Source of the DNA: Parelaphostrongylus tenuis
Lineage: Eukaryota > Nematoda > Chromadorea > Rhabditida > Metastrongylidae
DNA length: 64,000 nt
NCBI GenBank assembly: GCA_019055375.1
Contig: JAHQIW010000833.1
Location: 39,820 to 103,819, forward strand
Direction of reading: 5' to 3'
Position 1 is the stretch's first letter, and the number at the start of each line of letters is the position of its first letter. A program made the position numbers and the translations under genes. The notes under the pieces were generated by a model, which was not told the origin of the DNA, searched no databases, and worked only from the letters and a program-made list of their open reading frames with translations. Shown here piece by piece: positions 1 to 14,200 of this stretch.

Positions 1-2620
1 AAGAATACTATATTTAGCATTTTTCACTTCTCACTCAATTTTATTTTGTTTTCCTCATATTCTACTTTCATTCGTCATTTCTTTTTAACTATTGAATTCA
101 AATGAAGTGATGACTTTTTATTTTAATGGAAAATGGCGCTGTGAATTCGCTCATTAATGCTGTTCATATGACTTCAATAAAAGCAAATAGGAAAATGCCA
201 GTCCAATTTTGTGATTTTTTTCAAATCAACTTGTTATTGATGATTAGAACAAAGTGCAACCTCAATACTTCTGAAACCAGCGAAATTTGGAACCTCAGGT
301 GGTCTTCAAGCCCGCGATCAACCTTTCCAGAGGCTTAGGAACTGTGGGCCATATCACTGACGCCTTTACTTTTTCTCGTTCTGAGCTATATTCTAATCCA
401 ATCAGTGTTGTTGAAGTGCGAACCTCAACTGAAGCATTTCGCCTGTATCTTGTCATTCTTGTGGTTGTGCTTCGCATACGTTGGCAGTGATAGATGAATC
501 GGCAGCATAATAGTGAAAACAGTGTGACCTACCACAGCCTCAACATAATCACTTCTAGTTACGATTTCTGCTCTTCAGAGCAATCCCGTCAATAAGTGAT
601 TGCTGTTAGTACCTATAAGGTTAGAATATGACAGAGAAATGGATGATTACGGTGGTATGGTGGTAACACATGTTCCCCAAAAGTGTAATCAAAGCTGAAA
701 GCCCATCTGAGACCTCAGAGTTCTCCTGGTTGTTCTTCACAGACTACTCTTCCGGGAAAGAACATTAGGTAGTAAACAAACGCTGAAACACTCTAAAGCA
801 AAATAACCTCAAAATCTTGTGATTCTTATCAACATATACAAGAGTGATCGATTATTTTTTGTGAGTTACAGGGACGTGTAGTGAAATGATTAATCATTCA
901 AGCGAATCATAAATGCGTATTTTTCATGATCATTAGTGGGCGTGAACAATCGACTTGAATCATCGGCTATGAAGAAGACAATGGCGTCGAAACGTTAGAT
1001 AACAATTTTTTATTAACAACCTTGTGCTGCAGGCACAGTCTTCAAAAATTATGAACACCTAGTGGGCCCTGACTTCATGGTGGCAACAGTCTGCATGTTT
1101 TAGGGTATTTTTCAATTGTGCGTCGCTTTTATCGACATTGCTACTGATGTGGGCGCAACGGTTAGAGGTACCTTGCAATGCAATCTGGATCAGTCAGTGG
1201 TCCAATCCTGCGCCAGTACCTACCAAGCATCTCATCGTGCTATAATGGTGAAGTGGCCAGACTCTTCTGGTAGTGTAAAAATACCAAATTCATGCATCAA
1301 GAGGATCACCGTTAGTCACTGCATAGTCCAAATGGCCATCTAATCACGTCTGCGATGTTAGGAATGGAGTTTAATTCAAAATACATCTCTAGAGGATAAA
1401 TCAGCGCCAAACATTATCTCTTTTCGAGATTTTATAATAATGTCTATTCATTCTGTTATGCATATTTGTTTGATAAATTCACTATTCCACTTGTTCCAAT
1501 GAATCTATGACAGATCAATGGAATACTTTTTACAATTTTGAACAATTGGAACAGAAATCCTTTAATAAAACCATCGTTTCTTTGTTCTAAATAGACCAGT
1601 AGTGCCCTTTTCCCTTGGACAATTACTCTGTGCCCTAATTTGATCGTACGATAGATTTTTTCAACATTCTGGACAGTTTTCATCAATTTTTAGTATACGA
1701 AGCTGTTTTTACTTCTTCCAGGCGATAAACCGCCATAGTTGGAGCACCCATCATAGAAGAGGTTTGAACTTTGTTAGAGGTCCTTTTAATTTTCGTTCAC
1801 TCAAAAAAATTAATTTGTAAACTCAGTAATGTAGAGTGCTGTGCAAAAACATCTGCGTCAGCCGGGATTCGACGCGTCGGTGGTGCAGCGGTTCAGCACA
1901 CACTCCTAGAAAGAGTGAGATTTGGGTTCGAGTCTTGACTCACGCAAATGTTTTTGCACAGCACTCTACATTATTGGATATATTACAAGATCATACCACC
2001 GCAAGAAGCGGTCGAATAAATGAATTTTGACTGATTTGTAAACGATTTGAGTAACAAAAAAGTCGCACCATCAAACCAAGCAATGAAAGTGTAAGAAGAT
2101 ACATCTTTTAAGCTGTAAAGTTAGAAGTAAACCTCTTTTCTTTCATCGTTTGGCTATTTAATTCATTAGGCTCTTAACATTTGCTGTAAATGAATTATTA
2201 TCCGTACTACACAATACTTCCATGCCATCAATCTTTGAATAGTTGAAGCAGGCACCACTAAAGCCTCCATATAACACTTTTTCGTATTTTCCAGGCCACT
2301 TTCTTGTGAGCATGATAGGGAGCTTGCTGGGCGAGCACCGCTGTTACATAGGATTTCTGTTACCTGAACACCCGGATATAAATGTCGTACTCGAATTTCA
2401 CTTTGGAAACCCGCTAGAGATTGTCATAAGCCCATCACTCGTCGGAATTTAGCATTGAAGAACATTTGCCGACCACAATGGGTTGACATACAATTTTGTC
2501 TGCGATAGTAGCAAAGTATTGATGCTGAAAGAATTTTAGTCTATGTATGTTCATTTTCATTTTCGTGGCCATGAGTTTTTAAGGTAATACTTTAACTGTT
2601 TTAATTTTTGCGTATTTCAG
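1..2620. other. Upstream intronic sequence of lin-29, no exon found
   Basis: No zinc-finger exon or other recognisable coding exon was found here. The exon at 2621 begins in the middle of finger 2, in phase 0, so this stretch is most simply an intron whose donor lies left of the window. One clear mobile element (1829-1971) is present. Short open frames at 126-490, 1116-1343 and 2243-2452 have no splice context or family resemblance. Confidence 0.6.
1829..1971 (+). mobile_element. Family B: TA-flanked inverted-repeat element with a tRNA-like core
   Basis: The outer 24 bp (1829-1852 and 1948-1971) form a perfect inverted repeat, which becomes 26 bp when the flanking TA dinucleotides at 1827 and 1972 are counted. 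The TA flanks fit a Tc1/mariner-type target duplication. The interior (about 1872-1945) looks like a tRNA gene: a box A-like GGTGCAGCGGTTCAGCAC and a box B-like GGGTTCGAGTC, with complementary GCGTC/GACTC-type ends. A second copy is at 42249-42367 and a diverged one at 27665-27929. It could be a MITE that captured a tRNA, or a SINE with foldback ends. Confidence 0.7.
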
Positions 2621-5247
2621 TTTACACAATTGTCACATCTTCAACAACACATACGCACGCATACTGGAGAGAAGCCATATAAATGCAAATATACTGGCTG
2701 TGAGAAGGCTTTTTCTCAACTCAGTAATCTTCAATCACATTCACGCTGTCATCAAACTGATAAACCGTTTAAGTGTAATAGGTGAGTGATGATGTTGTTC
2801 CACAATCAATCATCAATGACGTAAACCAGTAGCGATCAACTTCGCTTTTTGAGTTACACCCTATTATTAGAGAATAAGTAAAGCTCTTGGCTATGGTCAA
2901 TCTTTGAAGGATGCGCCATGCAATTATCTTGAATTTTTAACTTCGTTTGAGTCGACTGAACGCATATCGGGCCTTCACAATAACTTGCTCTGACACACCG
3001 ATGTATCAGGCCAGTTCACCCTTCCAGACAAGTCTGATACTATTTTTACCGACCCCGGAGGGATGGAAGGCTTGGTGAGCCATGAGCGCTAGATCGAACA
3101 ATCGAACATGGGTGCGACGCATAGCACCTCTACATGCTGCTTCACATGCGCTGTTCACTTTATTATTATTACTATATCATGTAAGAAAGCGTTAGTGACG
3201 TTTCAACAGCGTAATACAATGCAGCGGCACTCGGCTGTTGGCCATTTTTATCGCTAGCATTGGATCTCCGCTATGACTTGTTCAGCAATAAACCAGTAAT
3301 GATGCAAAACAAATATACAAAAGAATACGTTAGAGGCTCGTACAGCCCACTCAATAACTCTAGATATCTTAGATCATAGCGGATGATCAGAAAACTTTCA
3401 ACATGCCACATCCAATCTCATGAAGATGTCACAAGTGTTAGATACAAAGATAGACTGCAATCCCCATCTTATCCTCATACATTTTCTGTTCTTTCAAAGT
3501 TAGCTTTTTCCCTGTAATATTCGCTGTAACGCTTTTACTGTTGACACCAATTTTAAATTTGCGAACTAAACATTTTAAGAAACATGTAGGCTTTAAAATT
3601 TAGGTTTATAGTTCTTAGAAGCTCGCAAATATCATACCGAGTAGTGCGGAAACTATCAACTGTAAATGTAGAACAGTTATAACTAATCTCAAAGTTAGTT
3701 GAAATTTTTGAAGTATTTCCTTATCTCGGTTCCACTACCTCATTCTTGACATCTCTATATTCGAAAGAATTGATTTTGCACTAATATGGGATAGTCAGCC
3801 CTACTGAAAAACTTTAGGCGAAACAAATCTGAGTAAAATTTGTTTTACTTGACGATACTAGTCCTCTCTTCATTTTTCGAAGGTTGATGACCATTTAATT
3901 TCTTGAAGATGACAAAGAATTTCTTTTTGCGATTAGTTTTCTTACGTTGAGTCATTAGTTTGATAATATCATTAGTTGTAAGGTCTTGATGTCATTACGT
4001 GAAATCATGTGATTCACTGCCATTACGTTAGCTTAGCTCGGATCGTTCAGGAGCTTTCAGTAGGCTCGAATGATTCAGACATTGCCAACTGAATATTGTT
4101 GCGAATGTGTCTTAATAGGTAGAAGGGCCTTGAACGCGTTGTTTTTAGCTCGATTTCGCGCCTACGGTCACCAAACCTTCAATGTCTCGAAAATTAGTTC
4201 CAGCTATTTAGGAAGACACTAGCACTGATTCGTTATATCAGTAGGCCATCGTGAATTAGTGTAAAGGCTAAAAATGCATTTATCCACTTCTGAGAATGCC
4301 AATAAAGTCAAATCCTGGAGCTTCCTTCACGATTGTTCAACGGTGCGAGCTGTATCCTTTATCCCTCAATAATGTTCTGGATATTTCTGAATGTTAAGAA
4401 GTTTTCAATCAGTCTTTGGTAGTAATTTGGACCGATACCTTTGCCATTACCATTCTCTTCCTAGCTACTATCTGAATAGAATCAGCTGACAATCTGAGAG
4501 AGTATCGAAATCATGGATTACTTTATAAACTTATTCAGCATTAGTAAAATTTCAACTTTACTCAAATTAAGAAAGTAGTGGAAGTCAATCGTTACAATAA
4601 ACCGAAACTACTGTTGAGCTTTTACTTGAATAAATCTGTGAGCCTGCAGTTACGTGAAAAAATAAAGTGACCATTGGCAATTACGGTAGGAACCGAATCA
4701 GGAGTGAAGGAAATTTTGGGAAAACGACAAAAACTGCAGTAATCAAAACTCGAAACGAATGCCATTAATTATGTCAAATAGTTATACTTTAGTTTCTGAC
4801 AGTATGGTGTTGGTAGTCTCGTAATCACTCGAAAATTATTTATGTACTATTTCACTTAGGAACTGAAATCATGCTTTAATCTGTGATCCTATTATACTGT
4901 TCAAAAAGTCTCTGTTTTTGCTGACTTTTACCTATCGTAATGCATTGATTTTATCTGTTGATTTTCTCCTTTGCTTGCAGTTGCTATAAGTGCTTCTCAG
5001 ATGAACAAAGCTTATTGGAACATATTCCAAAGCATAAAGAATCAAAACATCTAAAGGTAATTGTCTGCTTTTGTCTTCATTTTACAACGTTACATTTTTG
5101 ATTTTTTCTGTTTTCCATCCATTCAAACGTTGCAATTTTCAAGGTACACATATGTCCGTTCTGTGGAAAGTCGTACACTCAAGCCACTTATCTGCAAAAA
5201 CATATGACAAAACATGCGGATCGAACGCGAGCAAATCCTCTAGGAGG
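2621..5247 (+). CDS. lin-29: lin-29 zinc-finger block, three exons
   Basis: This is the DNA-binding part of the gene. Exon 2621-2781 starts after CGTATTTCAG and ends before GTGAGT in phase 2. Exon 4981-5056 starts after TTGCTTGCAG and ends at HLK|GTAATT in phase 0. Exon 5144-5247 starts after ATTTTCAAG and ends in phase 2 before GTGGGA. All Cys and His ligands of fingers 3, 4 and 5 are intact, including the unusual His spacing of finger 4 ([10 protein letters not shown]). The block ends with [16 protein letters not shown] and then joins the exon at 7783. Confidence 0.95.
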
Positions 5248-8200
5248 GTGGGAGATGTTTACTTATTATTTATTCATTACAGTTGTTACCGCAGAAAGTA
5301 AAGTTCCCTTGATGTCAGTCAGGACTGTTGAAATCGCCACTCCGATCTGTCCTTCAAATGATATTGTTAATTATTCTATAATAAATGCAGCACTTATTAT
5401 TTTTTTTGTTGTTATCAACACTACTCTTCATTAAGGCACAGATAGTGCAGTTGTGCCGATGACGGGCAACTAGTACGCACATGGTTTCATTACTTTACTT
5501 CATTTTCTCTTCCTTATTAATGGCATATTTCAATAAATTACAAAGTTTTTTGATTACTCAGATCTTTTCATGGAATTGAAAATTATTTTACGCGGATAAC
5601 ACGTTGGGGACCATGCGGGCACTATGGTCTCCTTATATGCGGTAATTATACTAATAAATCAATACTAGTTTTGATGCGATAACAGCGATGTGATTAGCTG
5701 GTCGTTCATAAACTAAAGGGTTTATCAAGAGGAAATCTCGACATTCTAGATGATTACAGACTTTTCCCATTTCTTTAGTCCTCCTTGTTGTCACGGATTT
5801 CCAATTAAGTTGACAATTCAATAGAAACTTTTTATTCAGAATTTGAATTATTTTTGTAGAAAAACTCAATCAAGGTGGTTTTCAACATACTCACATCACC
5901 AAGAACTTTTTAGAAGTTAATCTTACATTCCAAATTTCCCTTTCGAAAACTTTCAATCGAATAAGTAAATAAACCCAATCATGCAGTTCAATACAATAAC
6001 ATGGTGACGCGTTTGAGTCATATACGGCTCATCTTTTTTCGTTGCTGAGTTGAACAACAAACTGTCAAGGGATTTCTTCATATCGTGGTGATCTCCCTCA
6101 GCTCTATGAAATTATTGATTTGATACTAAAATAAGATTAGCGAGCAAAAATATATGGTAGAAAATAGATAAGTTTTGATATCTACCTATGCATCAATGAA
6201 AGAGTTTCATTGAAAGAAAAACCTAGAGATCTTTGGAGGACATAAATTTTGACGCATGCATTCAAAAAGAATGACTAGTTCTCGAAAATTTTCTAAACTC
6301 TAACACTAAGTTTCAATGTCTCCCAAAGTGGTGATGTGCAAAACATTTGACCTAATCGGGAGTTGAATTCCCGTAGAACCCATGCCGCTGTCGCCTGCTA
6401 ACCCAGCCCATCGTCGAGGCCATTACTATTTCAGTATTAACTGTCAAAGCTGTCAATATTCAACCTTCGAAGGATTGATCTGGGGAGCATATATCGTAAT
6501 GAACACAGCTAGCTGACAGCTATCGGATATGTACAATTCACAATATTTCCTTGTTGTGTTGCCAGCGGTAAAATGAAGAATTATAATGTTATAAATCATT
6601 CTACATTGTTTTTGTCCGTTGAATTCAAAATGACTAAGATGACAGCGGCTTCCATGGGACTAGCGTAACACAAGCAGAGTTATTGAGGAAATAATCACCT
6701 GACGTGATTAGATTAGCAGAGTCGTTCTCCATTTCTATCACTAATAGAGAATTTAGCTAATTTCGTTGTGATCCATTCGACTAATGCATACTCATTCATC
6801 TTCAAAATCATACAGTAATTTTAAATGCCTGAAAAGATGACCATTCACTTTCACTTAATCGCTTTACTTGAATCCTATTACAGTTTTATGTGCGAGTCTA
6901 ATTACTCCTATTATTCGATTCATCTCCTCGCTTGCTTGAGGATTTCATCTTCTTCACAAACGTCGTAGAATAGTTGTCGAGCACGTCTCCTTGCAGTCTC
7001 GAGGATAGCCAAGCTGGAGCGTTCCGTAGGACGTTCATCATTGATTGAATGACGGGAGGTGTTGAGTGGTCGTGCATCAACTCCGCCGAGCACCACTAGC
7101 CCACTCAGCCACAGCCCCGAGATAGCCATTGAAGGAGCACAATCTCTTCTCGACATTTGTATGCTTATGAAACACTTTCTAATTTTTTTCTGCTAATACT
7201 CATTCCAAACAATGATTGCGTTGAACAGAAGTCGGCGGCAAGCACTGAGCAAGCAAAGCCATCTGTTCAGACGAGGCATTCATTCAAACGACCATAGTGA
7301 TGGCAGTCGATCGATCACAAAGCACTTTTGCGAAGCGAAAACGTTTCCTGAACGAGAACTCGACCAGGGAACTCCTATCCTAATATTCAAAAATAGCTAA
7401 ATTATTATATCAACTTGATCTACGAAATCCATAACTAATTCATTCACTTCAAAGTATTTAATGGAGAGAGATGGATAGGTTTTTCTTAGACGGCTTGTCA
7501 CTTCAAAATAGGAGTGTTAATGATCAGGAAGGAACCCATTGTAACAATATGCTGTGCAAAAACCATTTTTGATTAGATCTTATAAGGATAAATAACACAC
7601 AAATCACAGGTTTCTGTGCGAGTTTGCTGACGGTACTAATACTCATAGTAAAGCAATGTTTATAATGGAAAAACGCATAAATCCTTATCAAAGGGCAGCA
7701 GTTACATTGATATGAGACTTCCATAACGCCGATAAAAATCGTCCATTTGTCTTGAAAAGACTGAGAAGTTGAAAAATTTCAGCTTTCCACCGGATTTTCC
7801 AGTTGATCATCTCGATTTGAATTCATCATGGAACGGTTTGCCGATGCCGGACAACTCACATACGCAGCAATTTGACATCAGTAAGTGTCTTCAACTATTC
7901 TGATCCTAGACACTCATCTTTCTCTCTATTTGACGTCTTCTTCGTGTCGTTTTGCGCCATCTTAATCTTCCCATCACTCTTCCTCCGTTTTCCTTTCTTT
8001 TTTCCTTACTCTTTCTTACCCTCATCTACTTTCTTACTCCTCATTAGTTTCCTCTTTCTTCTTTTCTTCTCTTTGGATCTCTACTTTTCTTACTCCCGAC
8101 TCTTTTGAGGTCATATGTTTGGTATCCATGCGAGCTATTTATAGAGAGTATGACATACTTTCACTGTTCGAGTGGCTAATGCCAAGTTCAGAGTTGTGCT

Positions 8201-11200
8201 TTGGTTATCACTCAAAATGTATCATGTCATGACAGCTATTATTCGCCAAAGAGGAATCATCTCTTATGTCAACTGCGTACTTTTTTTCTGTGTCAGCAAA
8301 TCAATTAGACCACTGTCAAATGCTGTAGGTAAGACTATAGATTTCTCTATTATCACGTCTGCCACTGTTGTCAGTGGAGTGTCCTTTGCTTCCAGTATTT
8401 TGGAGTCAAATTTCTGAGCACATGACGAGTTCAGGCCTTTATTATGATGTATTTTTCAAAACGTTGTGAATGTAAAAAGCTCTAAAGATATTACAGAAGT
8501 CTATAATGATGACAGTCTAATAGATTTCTTGTTCTCAGACAATAGTTTTCTTTCAGAATGAGTTTCAACTTTGGAAGATCGCGGCAATTTAAGTATTTCT
8601 AAGAATTCTGCGCTAAATTATAACCTAAATTGAGCAATGACCAACGAAGCTATGGTTCATCAGAATAAAGTCATGTACATTTTTTCTGATGTTGTTTACT
8701 CACACAAGACGTTTTTGAGTTCACTATTAAACTAGGAGCCACAAAACTCTTAATGTTCAATTTATACCAATCCTTCATATTTGAAAATTCGAAGAGCCAC
8801 CTTTGAAGAAATCATTGTCGTATCCCAGAGTTGTTCCTTTTCTATGAATTTATGCTTAAATAGCTTTCATCCTTCATTAACATTTGGCATCACTTTTTTG
8901 TCAAACAATCATCACTATACATTATTCACTTTTTTAACCTTCTCACCTAACAACCGAGACAAAAGTAATGATTAGCGATATGTCCTTTTCTGTTCTTTAT
9001 AATAAAGTCAATGGGATGAACAAAGTGATAAATAAGTCAAAATTTACGTTTCTTTGACAGTTTCTCCATATAGACACTATTGTAGTAACCTCAACTCCGT
9101 GATTACATACTTGCATCTATGCGGTTAATCGACTTTGTATTGTTTGTTGTAGTTTACTGTGGTAAATCCTTCTTCAGTTTCACGTCTTCTATAATTACCT
9201 TCGTAGAGAAAACTTTCAGTTTTGCGTCTATCACCCTCATCTAATCTCTGCAGAACGAAGTTCTTTTTTCTTCCAATAAATATTTTCCGTAACAGGAAAG
9301 GTTGTCCTAGATGAGATCTATCCTCTCACCGATACCGTACGTACCGTGCACACATCCATCGCTGTCAATTCTGTCGTTGACGTTGCTTCGTCCTGTCTAT
9401 AGTTGACCTAAAACTGGTTCCATCTTGATGAGGCTTTTTTTACTCATAAGATTAAACCCATCACCGAATGTCTCCTCCACTGCTCTGTGTCTTACTTTCA
9501 CTTTACACTCCACGTTCACACCAGCACTAACTCTTTCTAATCAGCTTTTCTCAACTGTCTTTTCGTTATTCACTTCATCTGCGTCTCTACTCCTGGAGGC
9601 ATGTCTATGTATGTCCTGGCCAGTCGACTTGACCTGATTCTCTGTGGGGGCATTTTTTGGCCGTGGGAAGTGTCGTGCGGCGAACACACGAACTCAATGA
9701 AAGCAGGGGTCGACAAAATGCCAGCATCTTGTGAAAGATCAGAAAAACTGTGCGAATGTCAAAAGAACTGTCTAGTATTAATCACAGAAGTGACATGACG
9801 TCAGAGACGAAGCAAAAGAAAATGAAAACGGAAACATATCACTGAATGTTGTGATTTTTTTTAAAGAAAAAGTCACTAGAATGATTCGCATCATAAATTT
9901 GGTTCTCGTTCTGATGCTAGTGGCTAAAAAATGACTAGAAGATAGTCTGTCAACACGAACAGACGAAAAGTTCATTGTACCCACTTATGTGCTCAATAAA
10001 ATGAGAAAGAACTTGATTGTTTAAAGTGTTTGTGCTACAAACCTCTTTTTCCTTTCGATGACATTTTAGAACCGACTCTATATGGAATTTTTTTCGATTC
10101 TTACATGTGACGGATTACTTACACAGACACGGTAAATCCTCTTTTTGCGATGAAAATTAGCGTTGATTGAGTATGCAAAGACATTTCATTGCCACTAATT
10201 AGAAGCAGAAAGTTCAGCATCGATGATGTAAGGGCTTGCCCTTAAGGGTGGGATCAAAATGGCTTATATATGCACAAAAGTCGTTTTGGTCTGATAATTT
10301 TCCTTGTCCCTGATTGTAAATACAGTAGTTTCAGTCGCAGAAAAAACACACAAGGAAATGAATGTCGTAGACATCATCTACGAATTAATGATTAGACGGA
10401 TGGACGAATGACTGTAAGAATGGAGTAAAGCGTAGGAGGGAAGCGTTAGAGAAAGACAAGGAAGTAAAATGAATTTAGAAGATACATGGATAAGTAAATT
10501 TCTTAGAAGAAGTGTCTTTCTTGCAATCTATCAAAAATTATTAGCGGTGGCTATCAAATTTATGATTATTTTACAGTGATAAATTTTTTTCTGTTAAGTG
10601 TCCTTTGGGACTTCATACTGAAATCGATCAAAATACTCGTGATCTAATGTGTAACTAACAAAGGAATGGTTCCGTGAGCGATGGTTCCAGTCCTCCGTTA
10701 TCATCACGGAATGCCTTTCATACACTATCAACGAATTAAATACGACAGTGGGCAAAATTGGAGCTACGTGAGAATTGGGACTTTAGAAAATTCTTACAAG
10801 GATAAACAAAAAACAAGCACGAAAGAACTTTTGTGCAATTATTGTACAGTAAAAAAAGAGATTAATTTGCTGCTACAGTACTTCTAATCATCACCTCATA
10901 TATGTATTCAGTACAGTATGGCTTCCATATATTCAAGAACTTCTTGATGTGACTGCAGGTCACGTGAAAGGAGATATGAATAAACAAGCTATTAAAAAGA
11001 ATTTGAATAACCTTCTCGATAGGACACTGGGTTGCTAATGTGCTTCAATTCAATAGCATCATTCTATAACTATGATAATGATAATGATACTATTTCTGTT
11101 CGTAACACAAACCGATATTGCAGACGTTCCCTCTGAGCTTTGCTATCGATTCGTTTACTATAAATAGAACGTGATTCTATTGCTTTAAGCTGATGTAAAA

Positions 11201-14200
11201 TCTTTGAATAATCTAATACGTGATAGATTTAGCATTAAAGTCACTATCGTACTAAACGCTTTTGTCAAACTCCAGCCCTATCTATCACATTTCTTTTTTC
11301 TTCTTCTTTGATTTCTCCTCGTTTCAATTATTTCATAAGTTAATGAAAAGGTGGCAGGAGATGATTCTATGATGATTTCAGATCATTTTGCAAACCAAGC
11401 AATGATGTCACAGGCAGTAGCGAATCACAGTAATCCATACAATAATCCAGCGCTACAGAATAGCGCTTTTACACAGCTGCTCAACTTCCAACGGAACGCC
11501 AATGCAGCGGCCAGTGCCGTTGCACCACGTTACAATTTCGAATATCCGGCCAACACAAAGGCTAGTGAACGACCAACTGGGTAAGATAATTTGCTTCACT
11601 TTTTGGGCTCCTGCCATGCATACTCGGATCCTGCTAATGAGAACGATATCCATATCATGATGCTAAAATAAATGTTTAGTCACGTACTTACTTGAATACC
11701 TTGGTGGTCCGCCTTTACGAATTGTGCGGATTCCAGCATATGAAAATGTGCCCGTTTAGCTGTTTTGTTACCTGGAGTCCTGAGATTAGCCTAGCCGGGG
11801 AATGCTCAAGTTGTCACCACAATATAACACTAGCCGGTCCTTGTCGATGAGAGGGAAATTATTACGTTGTGACTACTTGCTGGCCAAGACGGCGGTCATT
11901 CCTGATATAGCTTATTTTCAAATGGGTTTTCCGAGCAGAACCGTCAAACTTCCTCTCATCTTAGGTGGCCCTGCGGGTAGGTTGAATCACTCCTGTACCT
12001 CGCAGTCTCACACCCAGGAACACCTCTCAGCAGCGATGAGGCGGTAAACCATTTAGGAAGGTTTTGTCAAGTTCCTCATACAGTTCATTCGACGTTTGCC
12101 TTTATTTTCTTTTTCTTTTGCCATCAAAATTGGATGCCAAAAGGGCCAAGTAGCACAGTCACAAAACTTGTTTCACAATGCCTATTAAGTAAATGTTAGC
12201 AGTTATGCGTAATTTATTACACTTCTCTTAGTCCCGTCATCGGCCCCTACCGTTAAGACTTCAACACGTGAAAGTAGTGGAGACTGTAGAAAACGAATAA
12301 GAAAAATTTCTCCTACTTTTTTCTTCTTTCTAAACGGACATCCAGCAAGATTTTTTTCTATCATATCAATTATTTGAGCGACTTCTTATCATTTTAAATA
12401 TCGAGTATTTCAAACACAGTCTTCTTTTAGGCTACTTAGTGAAGACCAACTACTAGCTTTGTTTCAGCTTTTTCATCCATAGGAAAACAGGGTCTTATAT
12501 GTTCACATGAGTCATTAATTCGCGATTCTATATCTTCCGCTTAGATTCCAAATGTTCACCGTATGAGCTCGTTTCAACAGCCATTGTTACATATCTTTCT
12601 CACTACAATCCTTTCTGAGGTAGTTTTTCGGTGTTTTGAAGAGAAAAGGTTATTTATCTAAGAGCAGCAGACTATGGCAACGATAACGACGTTAATCAAT
12701 AAGTACTGACAGAATTTCGTCTTCCTTATTGTCGAAAAGAGAAGACAAACAGAACAGTATTTTCTGTGTGAACACGTCCTCAGTAGTTATTGGTACACGT
12801 TAAGATTCCTCGAATATTTCCTCGACTGGTAATTATTTTTTGGGCCTCGCATGTCAGTGGTCTATTAAAGAGGGCTGACTTATAAAGCACGATACACATG
12901 TTTCGATCTTTCACTCTCGTCAGTCGGGCAGTTACCATTTCTTGTCTTTTGCCAATCCTGCGTGGATGCTCCAGTCCCCACACTAAGAGTTAGCGGCGAC
13001 GAACGTTTTACGTTCTATGTCCAGTGAAATTATCACCGAACACAGAGGGTTGTACACTCGATTGTTCATGGCTAGTATATATAATAATATATCATATCTT
13101 TCGTTTCGAGCGTTTTGTTAAGACCAATGCTCAAATTTCAATATGCCTGCTAATTATTTTTTGAGGCACGCATGACAATGGTCTATTAGAGAGGGCTGAC
13201 TTATAGAGCCCGATACACGTGTTTTGATCTTGCGATCTCGTCGGTCGGGCAGTGAATTACAACTTCGTGGCTCAAAAAATTATTACCAGGCATATTGAAA
13301 TTTGAGCTGTGGTCTTAAGAAAACATTCGAAACGAAGAATTTCCTTGACTTTTTTTGTGCGCGTTTTTGAAATTTTGCTAAATTAAGGAAGAAGGCAAGT
13401 TATAGGCAACTTAACGAGAAGCATAGCTCAGTGAGATGAGACGATACCCTGGAGCCAACATTGGCAGGATCGATCGCACATTTGATGACTGAGTTTCTGT
13501 TTCCTACGATTTCGTCACTCAGCTTCAGAACAATCTCCGGCGGTTAGAACAGTATGTTATCGGCGCCCTATGAAAACCTTTATATGAGCAATATTCGCAT
13601 TGAAAGCTTCAGAAAATAGAAATTGAAAAAAAACTTGAACATGACGGGTACGCACCTCGACCGGTAAAGGCCATGCAGATTTGCTTGTCCTAAATACGAA
13701 GGAAAACGCTGTGGTATACTGGGTGTTCAATGTTCGTAGATCTACGTTTTGCCGTTTCATGTTATTAGCAAAAGGCTTAGAATAATATATCACAAAGCAG
13801 TACTATTAAGTAGCACAATTTTTTCCATTCGCCTGCAAGCTAAGTGAGATTGACATTGTTTCCCTAGAAATAATTTATTCGTTTATAAACGAGATCACAA
13901 TCATAAGGCTAGACTAAAAATGCGATCATAAAATTTCCCTGGTCTTAAGATGTTTTTGTGATGAAGTCTCTTAACGTAGAACTGTATTCATTAGGGGCTG
14001 TGACTGAGACAAAGAACGGCTAACAAATTGATGACCTTAATATCAGCAAAATCGGATCTCCGTATGCAAAAAGATGTGTTTTGAGCGGCGAAATCGCTAG
14101 CATTCCGCGATGCAATCATGCCTAAGTAATTAAGGGAAATGGTACAATTCTAAAATGTCTATGAAATCACCTGTATCACCTGTATCACCTGTCGTCCCGT

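Noticed and set aside
430..510. Similarity of a 25-base piece to the vps-18 exon at 49400 (LAVIDE)
   Set aside because: Too short, stops follow at once and the flanks do not match; probably chance.
7212..7400. 62-residue Arg/Ser-rich + strand frame
   Set aside because: No splice sites in phase with lin-29, no homology recognised, and next to a SINE-C copy.
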